Below are positions 1 through 7,080 of a stretch of DNA of 9,877 nucleotides, one piece after another. Numbering within the stretch: the stretch's first letter is position 1; every line of letters begins with the position of its first letter. A program made the position numbers and the translations under genes. The notes beneath the pieces are model-generated. The model saw only the letters and a list, made by a program, of their open reading frames with translations, searched no databases and was not told where the DNA came from. The DNA lies in contig PMOF01000296.1 in assembly GCA_003162495.1 (NCBI GenBank), positions 1-9,877 on the forward strand, read 5' to 3'. Source of the stretch: Acidobacteriaceae bacterium (GTDB lineage Bacteria > Acidobacteriota > Terriglobia > Terriglobales > Acidobacteriaceae).

Positions 1-488
1 TCAAGGAGGTCCAGGAGCCGGGAACATGCGCCGAGGAGCTCGACCGATGTGACGCCGATCGCCATGCCCCGAGTGTCAGTAGATTCCTCACGCAGATGAA
101 ACTCCTGCTGGCTGAGAATGTCCCGGACCAGCGGCATTTCGAGCTTGAGCACCAACCCGAGGATCGGTTCCTTTTTAGTCGCTGCGATCACCTGGCTGAC
201 CACCGGCAAATCGACAGACGTCAACAGGAAGTTCGACCCGTCGCATAAGTAAGTCGTCTTGCCAACGTTGATTTGCTTCTGTCCCTGCACGAAGACAACC
301 AGACTGGGCACGTAGGTAGCCGAGGTGCAAGCAGTGGGCACGGAACGGCGATAAAGGCGGAGACCCGGTATCTCGGTGAGCGTGTCTCCCTCCTCCACGG
401 CGCGATCGGTAATCTTGCGGACCAGCTCCGTCCGCATCTCATCCACTCTTTTATCCACGCGCATGTCCTTGTGCTTCGACCCTTTCAT
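1..488 (-). CDS. AraC-family transcriptional regulator, N-terminal part (cut by left edge)
   Basis: A minus-strand reading frame stays open from 488 to the left window edge (162 complete codons, no stop). Its product matches the AraC_N type domain (the family of E. coli YqhC). Visible hallmarks are the opening IPGLRLYR segment, VPSLVVFVQGQKQINVG, and FLLTSVDLPVVSQV, followed by a stretch ending in RGMAIG. This domain is a cupin-like effector or dimerisation module; the DNA-binding double helix-turn-helix expected at the C-terminus lies outside the window. Two ATGs are possible, at 494 and 488. I chose 488 because AAGGAG at 497-502 sits 8 nt before it but only 2 nt before the ATG at 494. The gene diverges from an alcohol dehydrogenase and aldo/keto reductase pair across 181 bp, so it probably controls that pair. 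Family assignment is firm; effector and targets are inferred. Confidence 0.88.
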   Translation of the reverse strand, partial: MKGSKHKDMRVDKRVDEMRTELVRKITDRAVEEGDTLTEIPGLRLYRRSVPTACTSATYVPSLVVFVQGQKQINVGKTTYLCDGSNFLLTSVDLPVVSQVIAATKKEPILGLVLKLEMPLVRDILSQQEFHLREESTDTRGMAIGVTSVELLGACSRLLDLL

Positions 489-496
489 CCGCATGA

Positions 497-502
497 CTCC
501 TT
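497..502 (-). promoter_or_regulatory. Ribosome-binding site of the AraC-type regulator
   Basis: AAGGAG on the minus strand. It lies 8 nt upstream of the ATG at 488 and only 2 nt upstream of the in-frame ATG at 494, so it favours the downstream start. Confidence 0.6.
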
Positions 503-557
503 CAAAACCAAGTTAACCTTGCATTCAGCATCATGTGTACAAAAATCCAAGCATCGA

Positions 558-588
558 CAGGATTAGGCAATAGAATGGCAGGATCAGG
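558..588. promoter_or_regulatory. Candidate AraC-type operator: two CAGGATNAGG direct repeats, 21 bp apart
   Basis: CAGGATTAGG at 558-567 and CAGGATCAGG at 579-588 share 9 of 10 bases and start 21 bp apart, two helical turns. The core AGGAT recurs at 586-590 and 600-604, so four copies fall within about 46 bp of the divergent intergenic region. AraC-family proteins commonly bind directly repeated half-sites at about this spacing. The site is 82-112 bp upstream of the dehydrogenase ATG and 70-100 bp upstream of the regulator ATG. It could therefore serve activation of the operon, autoregulation, or both. I see no convincing -35/-10 pair in either direction, which fits activator-dependent promoters. 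The repeats are seen directly; operator function is inference. Confidence 0.4.
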
Positions 589-669
589 ATACCGCTTGAA
601 GGATACTTTTTCGTAGTCTGATTGACGAGCGACGTGGTCGCCATTTCGCAAGGAATTTGAGGTAACTCC

Positions 670-1722
670 ATGTACAAGGCAAAAGCTTATTCCGTTGCCA
701 GCGCAAAATCGCCGTTTGCCTCCACCACGATCGCGCGGCGCGATCCCGCAGCTCACGACGTCCAGATCGAGATCCTCTTCTGCGGCATCTGCCATTCCGA
801 TCTCCACCAGGCCCGCAACGAGTGGAGCGATGTGATGCCGACCGTCTACCCGTGCGTTCCCGGCCACGAGATCGTGGGCCGCGTCATAAAAGTCGGTCCC
901 GCCGTTACCAGGTTCAAGCCCGGCGACCTTGCCGCGGTCGGCTGCTTAGTGGATTCCGACGGCACTTGCCCGGAGTGCAAGGCCGGCCTCGAGCAGTTCT
1001 GCCCAAACTTCACTCTCACCTACAACTTCCCCGACAAGCACAGCGGGGGCGTGACGTATGGTGGGTACTCCGACAGCATTGTCGTCAAGGACCACTTCGT
1101 GCTCAAGGTTCCGTCTAACCTCGATCTCGCTGGAACCGCGCCTCTTCTTTGCGCCGGAATTACCACTTATTCGCCCATGCGGCACTGGGGGGTAACCAAA
1201 GGCAAGAAGGTCGGTGTGGTCGGTCTCGGCGGACTCGGGCACATGGGCGTCAAGTTCGCGCACGCTTTCGGGGCCCATACGGTCGTTTTCACCACGTCTG
1301 CCGGCAAAAAAGACGACGCCCTGCGGCTTGGAGCCGATGAGGTTGTCCTTTCGCGCGACGCGAATGAGATGGCGAAGCACGCAGGCAGTTTCGATTTCAT
1401 CCTCGACGCCGTCGCCGCCGATCACGACATCAACGCCTACATCAACCTGCTTCGCCGCGACGGCAACTTGACCATGGTGGGCGCGCCGGAGAAGCCGCTG
1501 CCCGTAGCCGTCTTCGGCCTCATCTTCAAACGCCGCAGCTTTTCCGGATCCCCCATCGGCGGCCTTCCCGAAACCCAGGAGATGCTGGGCTTCTGCGGCA
1601 AGCACAACATCACCGCAGACGTCGAAGTCATCCCCATCCAGAAGGTTAATGAAGCCTACGAGCGACTGCTCAAGTCCGATGTGAAATACCGCTTCTCCAT
1701 CGATATGGCTTCGCTCAAATAG
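670..1722 (+). CDS. yahK: YahK-like zinc-dependent NAD(P)H alcohol dehydrogenase / aldehyde reductase
   Basis: A 350-residue medium-chain dehydrogenase/reductase of the cinnamyl-alcohol-dehydrogenase branch, the usual length, closely resembling E. coli YahK. Such cytosolic enzymes interconvert alcohols and aldehydes, generally with NADPH, and often act as broad aldehyde reductases. Catalytic zinc ligands are visible: Cys41 in GICHSDLH, His66-Glu67 in PGHE, and Cys161 in LLCAGITTYSP. The Rossmann motif GLGGLG is at 185-190, and the TTSAGKK segment that follows resembles the NADP-preferring members. GGLPETQEMLGFC and the end VKYRFSID are typical of this subfamily. The structural zinc site reads D97, C100, C103, C111: its first ligand, normally Cys, is Asp. 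The start is supported by GAGGT at 659-663, 6 nt before the ATG. The gene is followed 67 bp later by an aldo/keto reductase, probably in one operon. Physiological substrate unknown. Confidence 0.93.
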   Translation: MYKAKAYSVASAKSPFASTTIARRDPAAHDVQIEILFCGICHSDLHQARNEWSDVMPTVYPCVPGHEIVGRVIKVGPAVTRFKPGDLAAVGCLVDSDGTCPECKAGLEQFCPNFTLTYNFPDKHSGGVTYGGYSDSIVVKDHFVLKVPSNLDLAGTAPLLCAGITTYSPMRHWGVTKGKKVGVVGLGGLGHMGVKFAHAFGAHTVVFTTSAGKKDDALRLGADEVVLSRDANEMAKHAGSFDFILDAVAADHDINAYINLLRRDGNLTMVGAPEKPLPVAVFGLIFKRRSFSGSPIGGLPETQEMLGFCGKHNITADVEVIPIQKVNEAYERLLKSDVKYRFSIDMASLK

Positions 1723-1750
1723 GAGTAACCGCTGAACGGCGTGCCCGTGA

Positions 1751-2785
<1,035 letters not shown>

Positions 2786-2852
2786 ACGCGCCCGCGCCAC
2801 CTCGCTGGGATCAAGACGAGGGACGTCTCGTATGAGTGCCGACATTCATGAG

Positions 2853-2858
2853 TAAAAT
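2853..2858 (+). promoter_or_regulatory. Candidate -10 box for a leaderless SRAP transcript
   Basis: TAAAAT lies within the decamer AGTAAAATCT (2851-2860), exactly 6 nt before the ATG at 2865. No Shine-Dalgarno sequence precedes that ATG. The same decamer at the same distance precedes rlpA. No good -35 is visible (GTATGA at 2830-2835 is poor), so the call rests on the shared motif and the spacing. Confidence 0.4.
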
Positions 2859-2864
2859 CTTGGC

Positions 2865-3557
2865 ATGTGCGGACGATACGGCAGACGGGCGGACAAGCAG
2901 CGCATCGCGGAGTGGATGCAAACCCACAATACCGATGTGTTCGATGACTCCTACCTTGCGCCGTCGTTCAACGTGGCCCCGCAGAGCTTGCAGCCTGTGG
3001 TCCGGCTGGAGAACGAGACCGGTCAGCGAGAGTTGACCATCATGCGCTGGGGCTTGATTCCATTCTGGGCAAAAGACTCCAAGATCGCGTACTCCACCAT
3101 TAACGCAAAGGCCGAGACGATCACCACCAGCCCGGTATTCCGCGAGGCAATGAAGCGCCGCCGCTGCCTTGTCCCTGCCGATTTTTTCTATGAGTGGAAA
3201 AAACTCGATGCAAAGAACAAGCAGCCGTATGCAATCGCCATGAAGGATGGCAGCCTGTTCGCATTCGCCGGCCTCTGGGATCGTTGGAAGGATCGCTCCA
3301 AGGGCGAGGAGCTTGAATCGTTCACGATCATCACCACCGAGCCGAATGAACTGATGCAACCTCTGCACGATCGAATGCCCGTCATTGTGAAACCGTCTGA
3401 CTACGGCCGCTGGCTCGATCCGGGGAACGCTGAGCAGCTTCCTGTTGACTTGCTCCGGCCCTTTGACGCGGACATGATGACCGCCTGGAAAGTTGGATCG
3501 GATGTGGGGAATGTCAGGAACAACCGGCCGGACCTGTGCGAGCCGCTTTCGTCCTAG
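2865..3557 (+). CDS. yedK: SRAP-domain protein (YedK/HMCES family), abasic-site DNA-protein crosslinking
   Basis: A 230-residue single-domain SOS-response-associated peptidase (SRAP) protein, the usual bacterial length. Characterised members (E. coli YedK, human HMCES) bind single-stranded DNA and form a stable thiazolidine crosslink between Cys2 and an abasic site, shielding it from cleavage. All key residues are present: Cys2 right after the initiator Met (MCGRYG), Asn80 in STINAKAET, Glu110 in DFFYEWK, and His168 in PLHDRMPVI. The fold signatures FNVAP, MRWGLIPFWAKD and FAGLWDRW are intact. The start is fixed by chemistry, since Cys2 must become the N-terminal residue after Met removal. 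No Shine-Dalgarno sequence is visible; TAAAAT 6 nt upstream suggests a leaderless mRNA. The gene stands alone, 79 bp after the aldo/keto reductase. I did not find a recognisable LexA box. Family assignment is firm; damage induction is not shown. Confidence 0.95.
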   Translation: MCGRYGRRADKQRIAEWMQTHNTDVFDDSYLAPSFNVAPQSLQPVVRLENETGQRELTIMRWGLIPFWAKDSKIAYSTINAKAETITTSPVFREAMKRRRCLVPADFFYEWKKLDAKNKQPYAIAMKDGSLFAFAGLWDRWKDRSKGEELESFTIITTEPNELMQPLHDRMPVIVKPSDYGRWLDPGNAEQLPVDLLRPFDADMMTAWKVGSDVGNVRNNRPDLCEPLSS

Positions 3558-3765
3558 AAAATAAACACAAGACAGATGCCAGCCTACGCAATGCGACAGA
3601 CAGATCGCAGACGATCGATTGCCGTCGCGGCGGGATCGCTATTCCTCATTCGCGGTGGTTGGATCCATTTGTAGACAGTCGCCGGCGGCATGGAAGTGTA
3701 ATGGTGGCCTTTGCGGCCAAGCATCTCCCTTTCAAGAATCCGCATCGAAAGTTAAAGATGGCTTG

Positions 3766-3795
3766 CCTTAAATGGCGCGGCCTTAAATGGCGCGG
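3766..3795. repeat. Perfect tandem repeat, 2 x 15 bp
   Basis: CCTTAAATGGCGCGG occurs at 3766-3780 and again at 3781-3795 without a mismatch or gap. A degenerate third relative, TTAAAGATGGC, lies just upstream at 3752-3762. The unit is five codons long, so the only open frame across it repeats LKWRG, but nothing else suggests translation. It may be a duplicated binding site or a recent slippage event. Confidence 0.85.
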
Positions 3796-3836
3796 GAGGA
3801 TAGAATAGCCGACTGGAAGTCGCGTCTTGCGCAGAT

Positions 3837-3871
3837 TCACTCAGGATTCCTTCAATAAAATATTTGAGTGA
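3837..3871. promoter_or_regulatory. Dyad flanking a possible -10 box of the histidine kinase gene
   Basis: TCACTCA at 3837-3843 and TGAGTGA at 3865-3871 form a perfect 7-bp inverted repeat with 21 bp between. TAAAAT at 3856-3861, the same hexamer as in the SRAP and rlpA promoters, lies between the arms, and the left arm falls where a -35 would be expected. No canonical -35 is present. It could be an operator bracketing the promoter. The symmetry is seen; the function is inferred. Confidence 0.3.
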
Positions 3872-3891
3872 GGCACGAAGCCAAAATTGAA

Positions 3892-3939
3892 GCCTTTCTG
3901 CTTCCCAGGCGATTCGCGGAGCAGAAAGGCATTCCGCGA
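3892..3939 (+). promoter_or_regulatory. Competing hairpins in the histidine kinase leader
   Basis: GCCTTTCTGCT (3892-3902) and AGCAGAAAGGC (3920-3930) form a perfect 11-bp stem with a 17-nt loop. A second stem, TCGCGGA (3914-3920) with TCCGCGA (3933-3939), is also perfect over 7 bp but encloses the right arm of the first. The 3-nt gap (3931-3933) is too short for both to form as a pseudoknot, so they should exclude each other. The second stem runs into GAGGT (3938-3942), the likely ribosome-binding site of the GTG start at 3954; the first leaves it free. This arrangement could control translation, or the 11-bp repeat could be a protein site on DNA. It matches no riboswitch class I know. Confidence 0.4.
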
Positions 3940-3953
3940 GGTAGAAATCAAGG

Positions 3954-5711
3954 GTGCAGAGTTTGGACAAGGTTCGCCTGTTGTTCGACGAAACAGCTGT
4001 TGACGACTCCATATCTCCCGACGGTATGAAGGGAGTGGTGTTCCCGGAAGCGCTGCTTACCGCTTTGAACGTGGCCGCGCCGGTATCTGTTCGTCTTGGG
4101 GGGGCGGCAAAAAGCTCCAGTGCCCCGGATCTTCACTTTCTGGATGATGATGAAGCTTTTCCCACGATGCAAGATCGGTATCGGGTGCTCGTGGAGCAGA
4201 TCCCCGCCGTAGTCTTCATGGCATTCATGGAGGGCGGGAGTGGCGAGGCCTACGTCAGCCCACAGATTGAACAGATGCTTGGATTTTCCAGAGAGGAATG
4301 GCTGGATGACCCGCTCCGCTGGTATGCACAGATTCATCCCGACGATCGGGAACGGTGGAGCTCCGAGGCTGCCGTCATGTTTGCGAGCGGACAACCGCTG
4401 AAATCGATCTATCGAGTCGTCGCGCGGGATGGCCGGATCGTGTGGTTCCAGTGCGAAGCAAAGATGGTGCGGCGTAAGGATGGCCGGCCCTGGTTCATCC
4501 ACGGAGTAGGCTTCGACATCAGCGAGTTGAAGCGGACTGAACAGGCTCTGCAGGAGGAGATCACTCAGCGCGAGCACTCGCAGAAGCTTGAATTAGAGCG
4601 CCAGATCGCGAAGGCAGAGCAAACGGAATCCCGGCTTGCGGCCATCGTGGAATCGTCCGACGATGCGATTATCGGCAAGGACCTCAACGGCATGATTACA
4701 AGTTGGAATGCGACAGCCTCTCGCATGTTTGGGTATGAGCCCAGTGAGATTCTCGGCAAGTCGGTTCTTGTGTTGATCCCTCCCGAACGGCAATTCGAGG
4801 AGCCCGCAATCCTCAACAAACTGCGCCGGGGAGAACACATCGAGCACCAGATCACGCAGCGAATTGCGAAAGACGGTACCCGGTTGGACGTATCGCTCAC
4901 GATTTCGCCCATCAAGGATAAATATGGTCGCGTAGTCGGCGCCTCAAAAATCGCGCGGGACATGACGCAAAGCATGCGCGCCGAGGAAAGACTGCGGGTG
5001 ACGGAGAAGCTTGCGGCGACCGGCCGCCTGGCTTCGACCATCGCTCACGAATTAAACAACCCGCTGGAGGCCATCACAAACATTCTTTACCTGCTGCGCA
5101 ACGAGCGCGGACTCACTTCCGAGGGGAACCACTTGCTGCAGATGGCGGATGAGGAGTTGCGCCGTGTCTCCCACATGACCAAGCAGGCATTGGGTTTTTA
5201 TCGCGACACCACTTCGCAGTCAAGCTTCAGCGTCTCAGATGCAATTGAGAATGTACTGGCGATCTACGCGCGACGCATTGCCAATAGCAATCTGGAGGTG
5301 GAAAGCCGGCTCGATCCTGAAGCCCAATTGCTGGCTTTTCCTGGCGAGTTCCAGCAAGTGATTTCGAACGTTCTCATCAATGCGGTCGATGCGATGAAGG
5401 GAAGGCATGGGCGGATTATGGTCAGAGCCCGCCGGCATCGCAGTTCGGCCACAGACGGCGTCCGAATTACCATCGGCGATACCGGTACGGGCATTCCGCC
5501 CGAACTGAGGGAGAGGATATTCGAGGCGTTTTTTACCACCAAAGACCAGACCGGAACTGGCCTGGGGCTTTGGCTTACGTATTCTCTTGTTCAAAAATAT
5601 GGGGGTTCGATAAGAATGCGAAGCCGGAATAAGACGCCGCAAAGCGGCACGGTCTTTTCCATCTTCTGGCCATACCAATCTTCCCAGGGAATGAAGAAGG
5701 CTGCCCTTTAA
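3954..5711 (+). CDS. Soluble PAS-PAS sensor histidine kinase
   Basis: A 585-residue two-component sensor kinase without signal peptide or membrane segment, so cytoplasmic. Domain order: a variable N-terminal stretch (1-72); a first PAS/PAC domain (about 74-195), with YVSPQIEQMLGFSREEW and IHPDDRERW; a coiled linker (about 190-228); a second PAS (about 226-340), with DLNGMITSWNATASRMFGY; a HisKA dimerisation domain with phospho-acceptor His365 in AHELNNPLEA; and a HATPase_c domain with N-box NVLINAVDAM (472-481), G1 DTGTG (509-513), F-box FEAFFTT (523-529) and G2 GTGLGL (534-539). All catalytic boxes are intact. The second PAS is FixL-like in sequence but lacks the haem-binding His, so oxygen sensing is not supported. 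The start is GTG with GAGGT 11 nt upstream; ATG at 4026 is an alternative. No receiver domain or response-regulator gene is nearby, so it is an orphan here; its ligand and partner are unknown. Confidence 0.92.
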   Translation: MQSLDKVRLLFDETAVDDSISPDGMKGVVFPEALLTALNVAAPVSVRLGGAAKSSSAPDLHFLDDDEAFPTMQDRYRVLVEQIPAVVFMAFMEGGSGEAYVSPQIEQMLGFSREEWLDDPLRWYAQIHPDDRERWSSEAAVMFASGQPLKSIYRVVARDGRIVWFQCEAKMVRRKDGRPWFIHGVGFDISELKRTEQALQEEITQREHSQKLELERQIAKAEQTESRLAAIVESSDDAIIGKDLNGMITSWNATASRMFGYEPSEILGKSVLVLIPPERQFEEPAILNKLRRGEHIEHQITQRIAKDGTRLDVSLTISPIKDKYGRVVGASKIARDMTQSMRAEERLRVTEKLAATGRLASTIAHELNNPLEAITNILYLLRNERGLTSEGNHLLQMADEELRRVSHMTKQALGFYRDTTSQSSFSVSDAIENVLAIYARRIANSNLEVESRLDPEAQLLAFPGEFQQVISNVLINAVDAMKGRHGRIMVRARRHRSSATDGVRITIGDTGTGIPPELRERIFEAFFTTKDQTGTGLGLWLTYSLVQKYGGSIRMRSRNKTPQSGTVFSIFWPYQSSQGMKKAAL

Positions 5712-5725
5712 GTCATAGATAAAGA

Positions 5726-5758
5726 ACTGATTAGCCGGAAAAAATCAATGAAATCAGT
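5726..5758 (+). terminator. Weak inverted repeat after the histidine kinase, possible terminator
   Basis: ACTGATT at 5726-5732 pairs with AATCAGT at 5752-5758 across a 19-nt A-rich loop, 14 bp after the kinase stop codon. The stem is only 7 bp and AT-rich, and only a short T run follows, so it is a poor intrinsic terminator. It may simply mark the boundary between two transcription units. Confidence 0.2.
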
Positions 5759-5799
5759 CGTTTCCAGACAAAAGACCCGCTGTATTTCTTTCCCCAAAA

Positions 5800-5828
5800 T
5801 GGTCAAAAAGGTACCTATTTAGTAAAAT
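5800..5828 (+). promoter_or_regulatory. Candidate rlpA promoter, leaderless
   Basis: TGGTCA (5800-5805, four of six matches to TTGACA) is followed by a 17-bp spacer and TAAAAT (5823-5828, five of six matches to TATAAT). The ATG at 5835 is only 6 nt after the -10 box, so transcription should begin at or next to the start codon. No Shine-Dalgarno sequence is present. The decamer AGTAAAATCT (5821-5830) is identical to that before the SRAP gene. Confidence 0.55.
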
Positions 5829-5834
5829 CTACTG

Positions 5835-6398
5835 ATGGCTATTCGGTGGCAATCACGCAATGTGACCCTGAGAACCCCGCTGGGACTTTGTCTCCTGGCA
5901 GGCGCTTCAGTGGTGGCGCTGGCGGCTGTGGCGATGACTCTCTCCACACCGGCGGTGCAGGCGGATGCGCGGCTTCCCAGGCCTGCTTCGGTCGCGCCTC
6001 CCGCAGCTCCCAGCCTCAGCGCGCCCCCGGCCTTGATCGCGCCGAACGGGATTGCGCCGAACAAGACCGCAGGCAGATCGCGGGCACACCTGCTGCGCGG
6101 TATCGCATCGTGGTATGGATCGATGCACGATGGACGCCTCACGGCCAGCGGCGAGCGGTTTGACATGCATGCCATGACGGCCTGCCACCCCACCCTCCCG
6201 TTCGGCACCTTGGTGCGGGTGCATGATCTCAGAAACAAAAGGTCGGTCGTGGTGCGCATCAACGATCGCGGCAACCTGGCGCCGGGGCGCATTATTGACC
6301 TCTCCTATGCGGCTGCCGAGCAGCTGAACATCACCGAGGCCGGTCTGGCTCCGGTGGCTCTTGAGATTATCTCCATGGGCCATCCCCGCCACCCATAA
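5835..6398 (+). CDS. rlpA: RlpA-like exported double-psi beta-barrel protein (septal ring lytic transglycosylase family)
   Basis: A 187-residue exported protein. The N-terminus has a basic region (MAIRWQSRNVTLR), a hydrophobic core (about 14-36) and a likely signal peptidase I site after AVQA (residues 41-44 region). Cys19 does not sit in a proper lipobox, so it is probably not a lipoprotein, unlike E. coli RlpA. An Ala/Pro-rich linker (about 45-85) leads to the RlpA double-psi beta-barrel (about 88-182), marked by GIASWYGSMHDGRLTASGERFD, PFGTLVRVHDL, RINDRG with Asp144, and RIIDLSYAAA with Asp155. Family members cut glycan strands lacking stem peptides at the septum; activity varies between species. 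The C-terminal SPOR domain of E. coli RlpA is absent, so septal targeting by that route is not expected. It starts without a ribosome-binding site (see promoter) and converges on recR with 33 bp between stops. Confidence 0.9.
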   Translation: MAIRWQSRNVTLRTPLGLCLLAGASVVALAAVAMTLSTPAVQADARLPRPASVAPPAAPSLSAPPALIAPNGIAPNKTAGRSRAHLLRGIASWYGSMHDGRLTASGERFDMHAMTACHPTLPFGTLVRVHDLRNKRSVVVRINDRGNLAPGRIIDLSYAAAEQLNITEAGLAPVALEIISMGHPRHP

Positions 6399-6431
6399 AC
6401 GCCCGGAAAAGTCCCAGGTCCGTATCTGCGT

Positions 6432-7043
6432 TCAGAGTTCCCGCCGGCCGTCCATGGCGCGGGCCATCGACACTTCATCGGCATACTCAATGTCGCTGCC
6501 GGCAGGAACGCCAGTAGCTATCCGCGTGATCCTGACCGAAAAGCTGCGCAACGCAGTGGCCAGCCAATGGGCCGTAGCCTCGCCCTCGAGCGTGGGACTA
6601 GTGGCCAGGATCACCTCGTCCAATTCGCCACGCTCCGCGCGGGCCAGCAGGGTGCCGGCGCGCAACTGGTCCGGCCCCACGCCATGCAGCGGCGAAAGAG
6701 TCCCGTGCAGCACGTGGTAAACGCCCTGGTAGCCACCCTGCGACCCTTTTGCCCGCTCCACGGCGGCAATGCTGGTGGGCTCCTCGACCACGCAGATCAG
6801 GCGCTGATTGCGGGTGGGGCTGCTGCAGTAGGCGCAGGGATCGACGTCGGTAACGTTGTTGCAGATGGAGCACAGGCGCAGGCCGGCCTTCAGGCCGCGC
6901 ACTGCCTCGGCAAGTGCAGCGGCATCGTCCTCTGACGCACGCAGGATGTGGAAGGCGAAGCGTTGTGCGCTTTTTGTGCCCACCCCGGGAAGTTTCTTCA
7001 GTTCTTCGATGAGCCGGGCCATTGGCTCGGCATAGCGTGACAC
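6432..7043 (-). CDS. recR: Recombination mediator protein RecR
   Basis: A 203-residue protein of normal RecR length. RecR works with RecO, and with RecF, to load RecA onto single-stranded DNA at gaps and stalled forks. Visible domains: an N-terminal helix-hairpin-helix (LPGVGTKSAQRFAFHILR, 18-35), a four-cysteine zinc finger (C58, C61, C70, C73), a Toprim domain (about 81-177) with VVEEPTSIAAVE and the TLEGEATA segment around Glu153, and the conserved C-terminal region SDIEYADEVSMARAMDGR. All expected parts are present. The start is GTG at 7043, with AGGGAGG at 7051-7057 giving a 7-nt spacing; the next Met is at residue 8, inside the conserved N-terminus. It is the last gene of dnaX-ybaB-recR, 37 bp after ybaB, an arrangement conserved in many bacteria. 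Its stop faces that of rlpA. Confidence 0.97.
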   Translation of the reverse strand: MSRYAEPMARLIEELKKLPGVGTKSAQRFAFHILRASEDDAAALAEAVRGLKAGLRLCSICNNVTDVDPCAYCSSPTRNQRLICVVEEPTSIAAVERAKGSQGGYQGVYHVLHGTLSPLHGVGPDQLRAGTLLARAERGELDEVILATSPTLEGEATAHWLATALRSFSVRITRIATGVPAGSDIEYADEVSMARAMDGRREL

Positions 7044-7080
7044 GTTGTTGCCTCCCTGGAATTTCTACGCGGATGCGAAG

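Larger units (their letters stand above)
3558..3953 (+). other. Structured 396-bp non-coding gap before the histidine kinase
   Basis: No convincing gene lies in this stretch on either strand; the short open frames lack family resemblance or good ribosome-binding sites. It contains a perfect 15-bp tandem duplication (3766-3795), a 7-bp dyad (3837-3871) around a TAAAAT box, and overlapping hairpins (3892-3939) next to the kinase start. A 5-bp inverted repeat TGGCC/GGCCA at 3705-3719 is too weak to call, and no run of T follows it. The second half is probably the promoter and leader of the kinase gene. Confidence 0.6.

Noticed and set aside
2814..2831. Short overlapping inverted repeats after the aldo/keto reductase (AGACG/CGTCT and ACGAG/CTCGT) as a terminator
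   Set aside because: Stems of only 5 bp with no following T run.
3758..3808. Possible 16-codon leader peptide MACLKWRGLKWRGRIE
   Set aside because: It arises from the 15-bp tandem repeat, lacks a ribosome-binding site and ends 145 bp before the kinase start.
3948..4577. 209-residue open frame on the minus strand opposite the kinase PAS region
   Set aside because: Opposite a clear PAS domain; sequence unlike any family I know.
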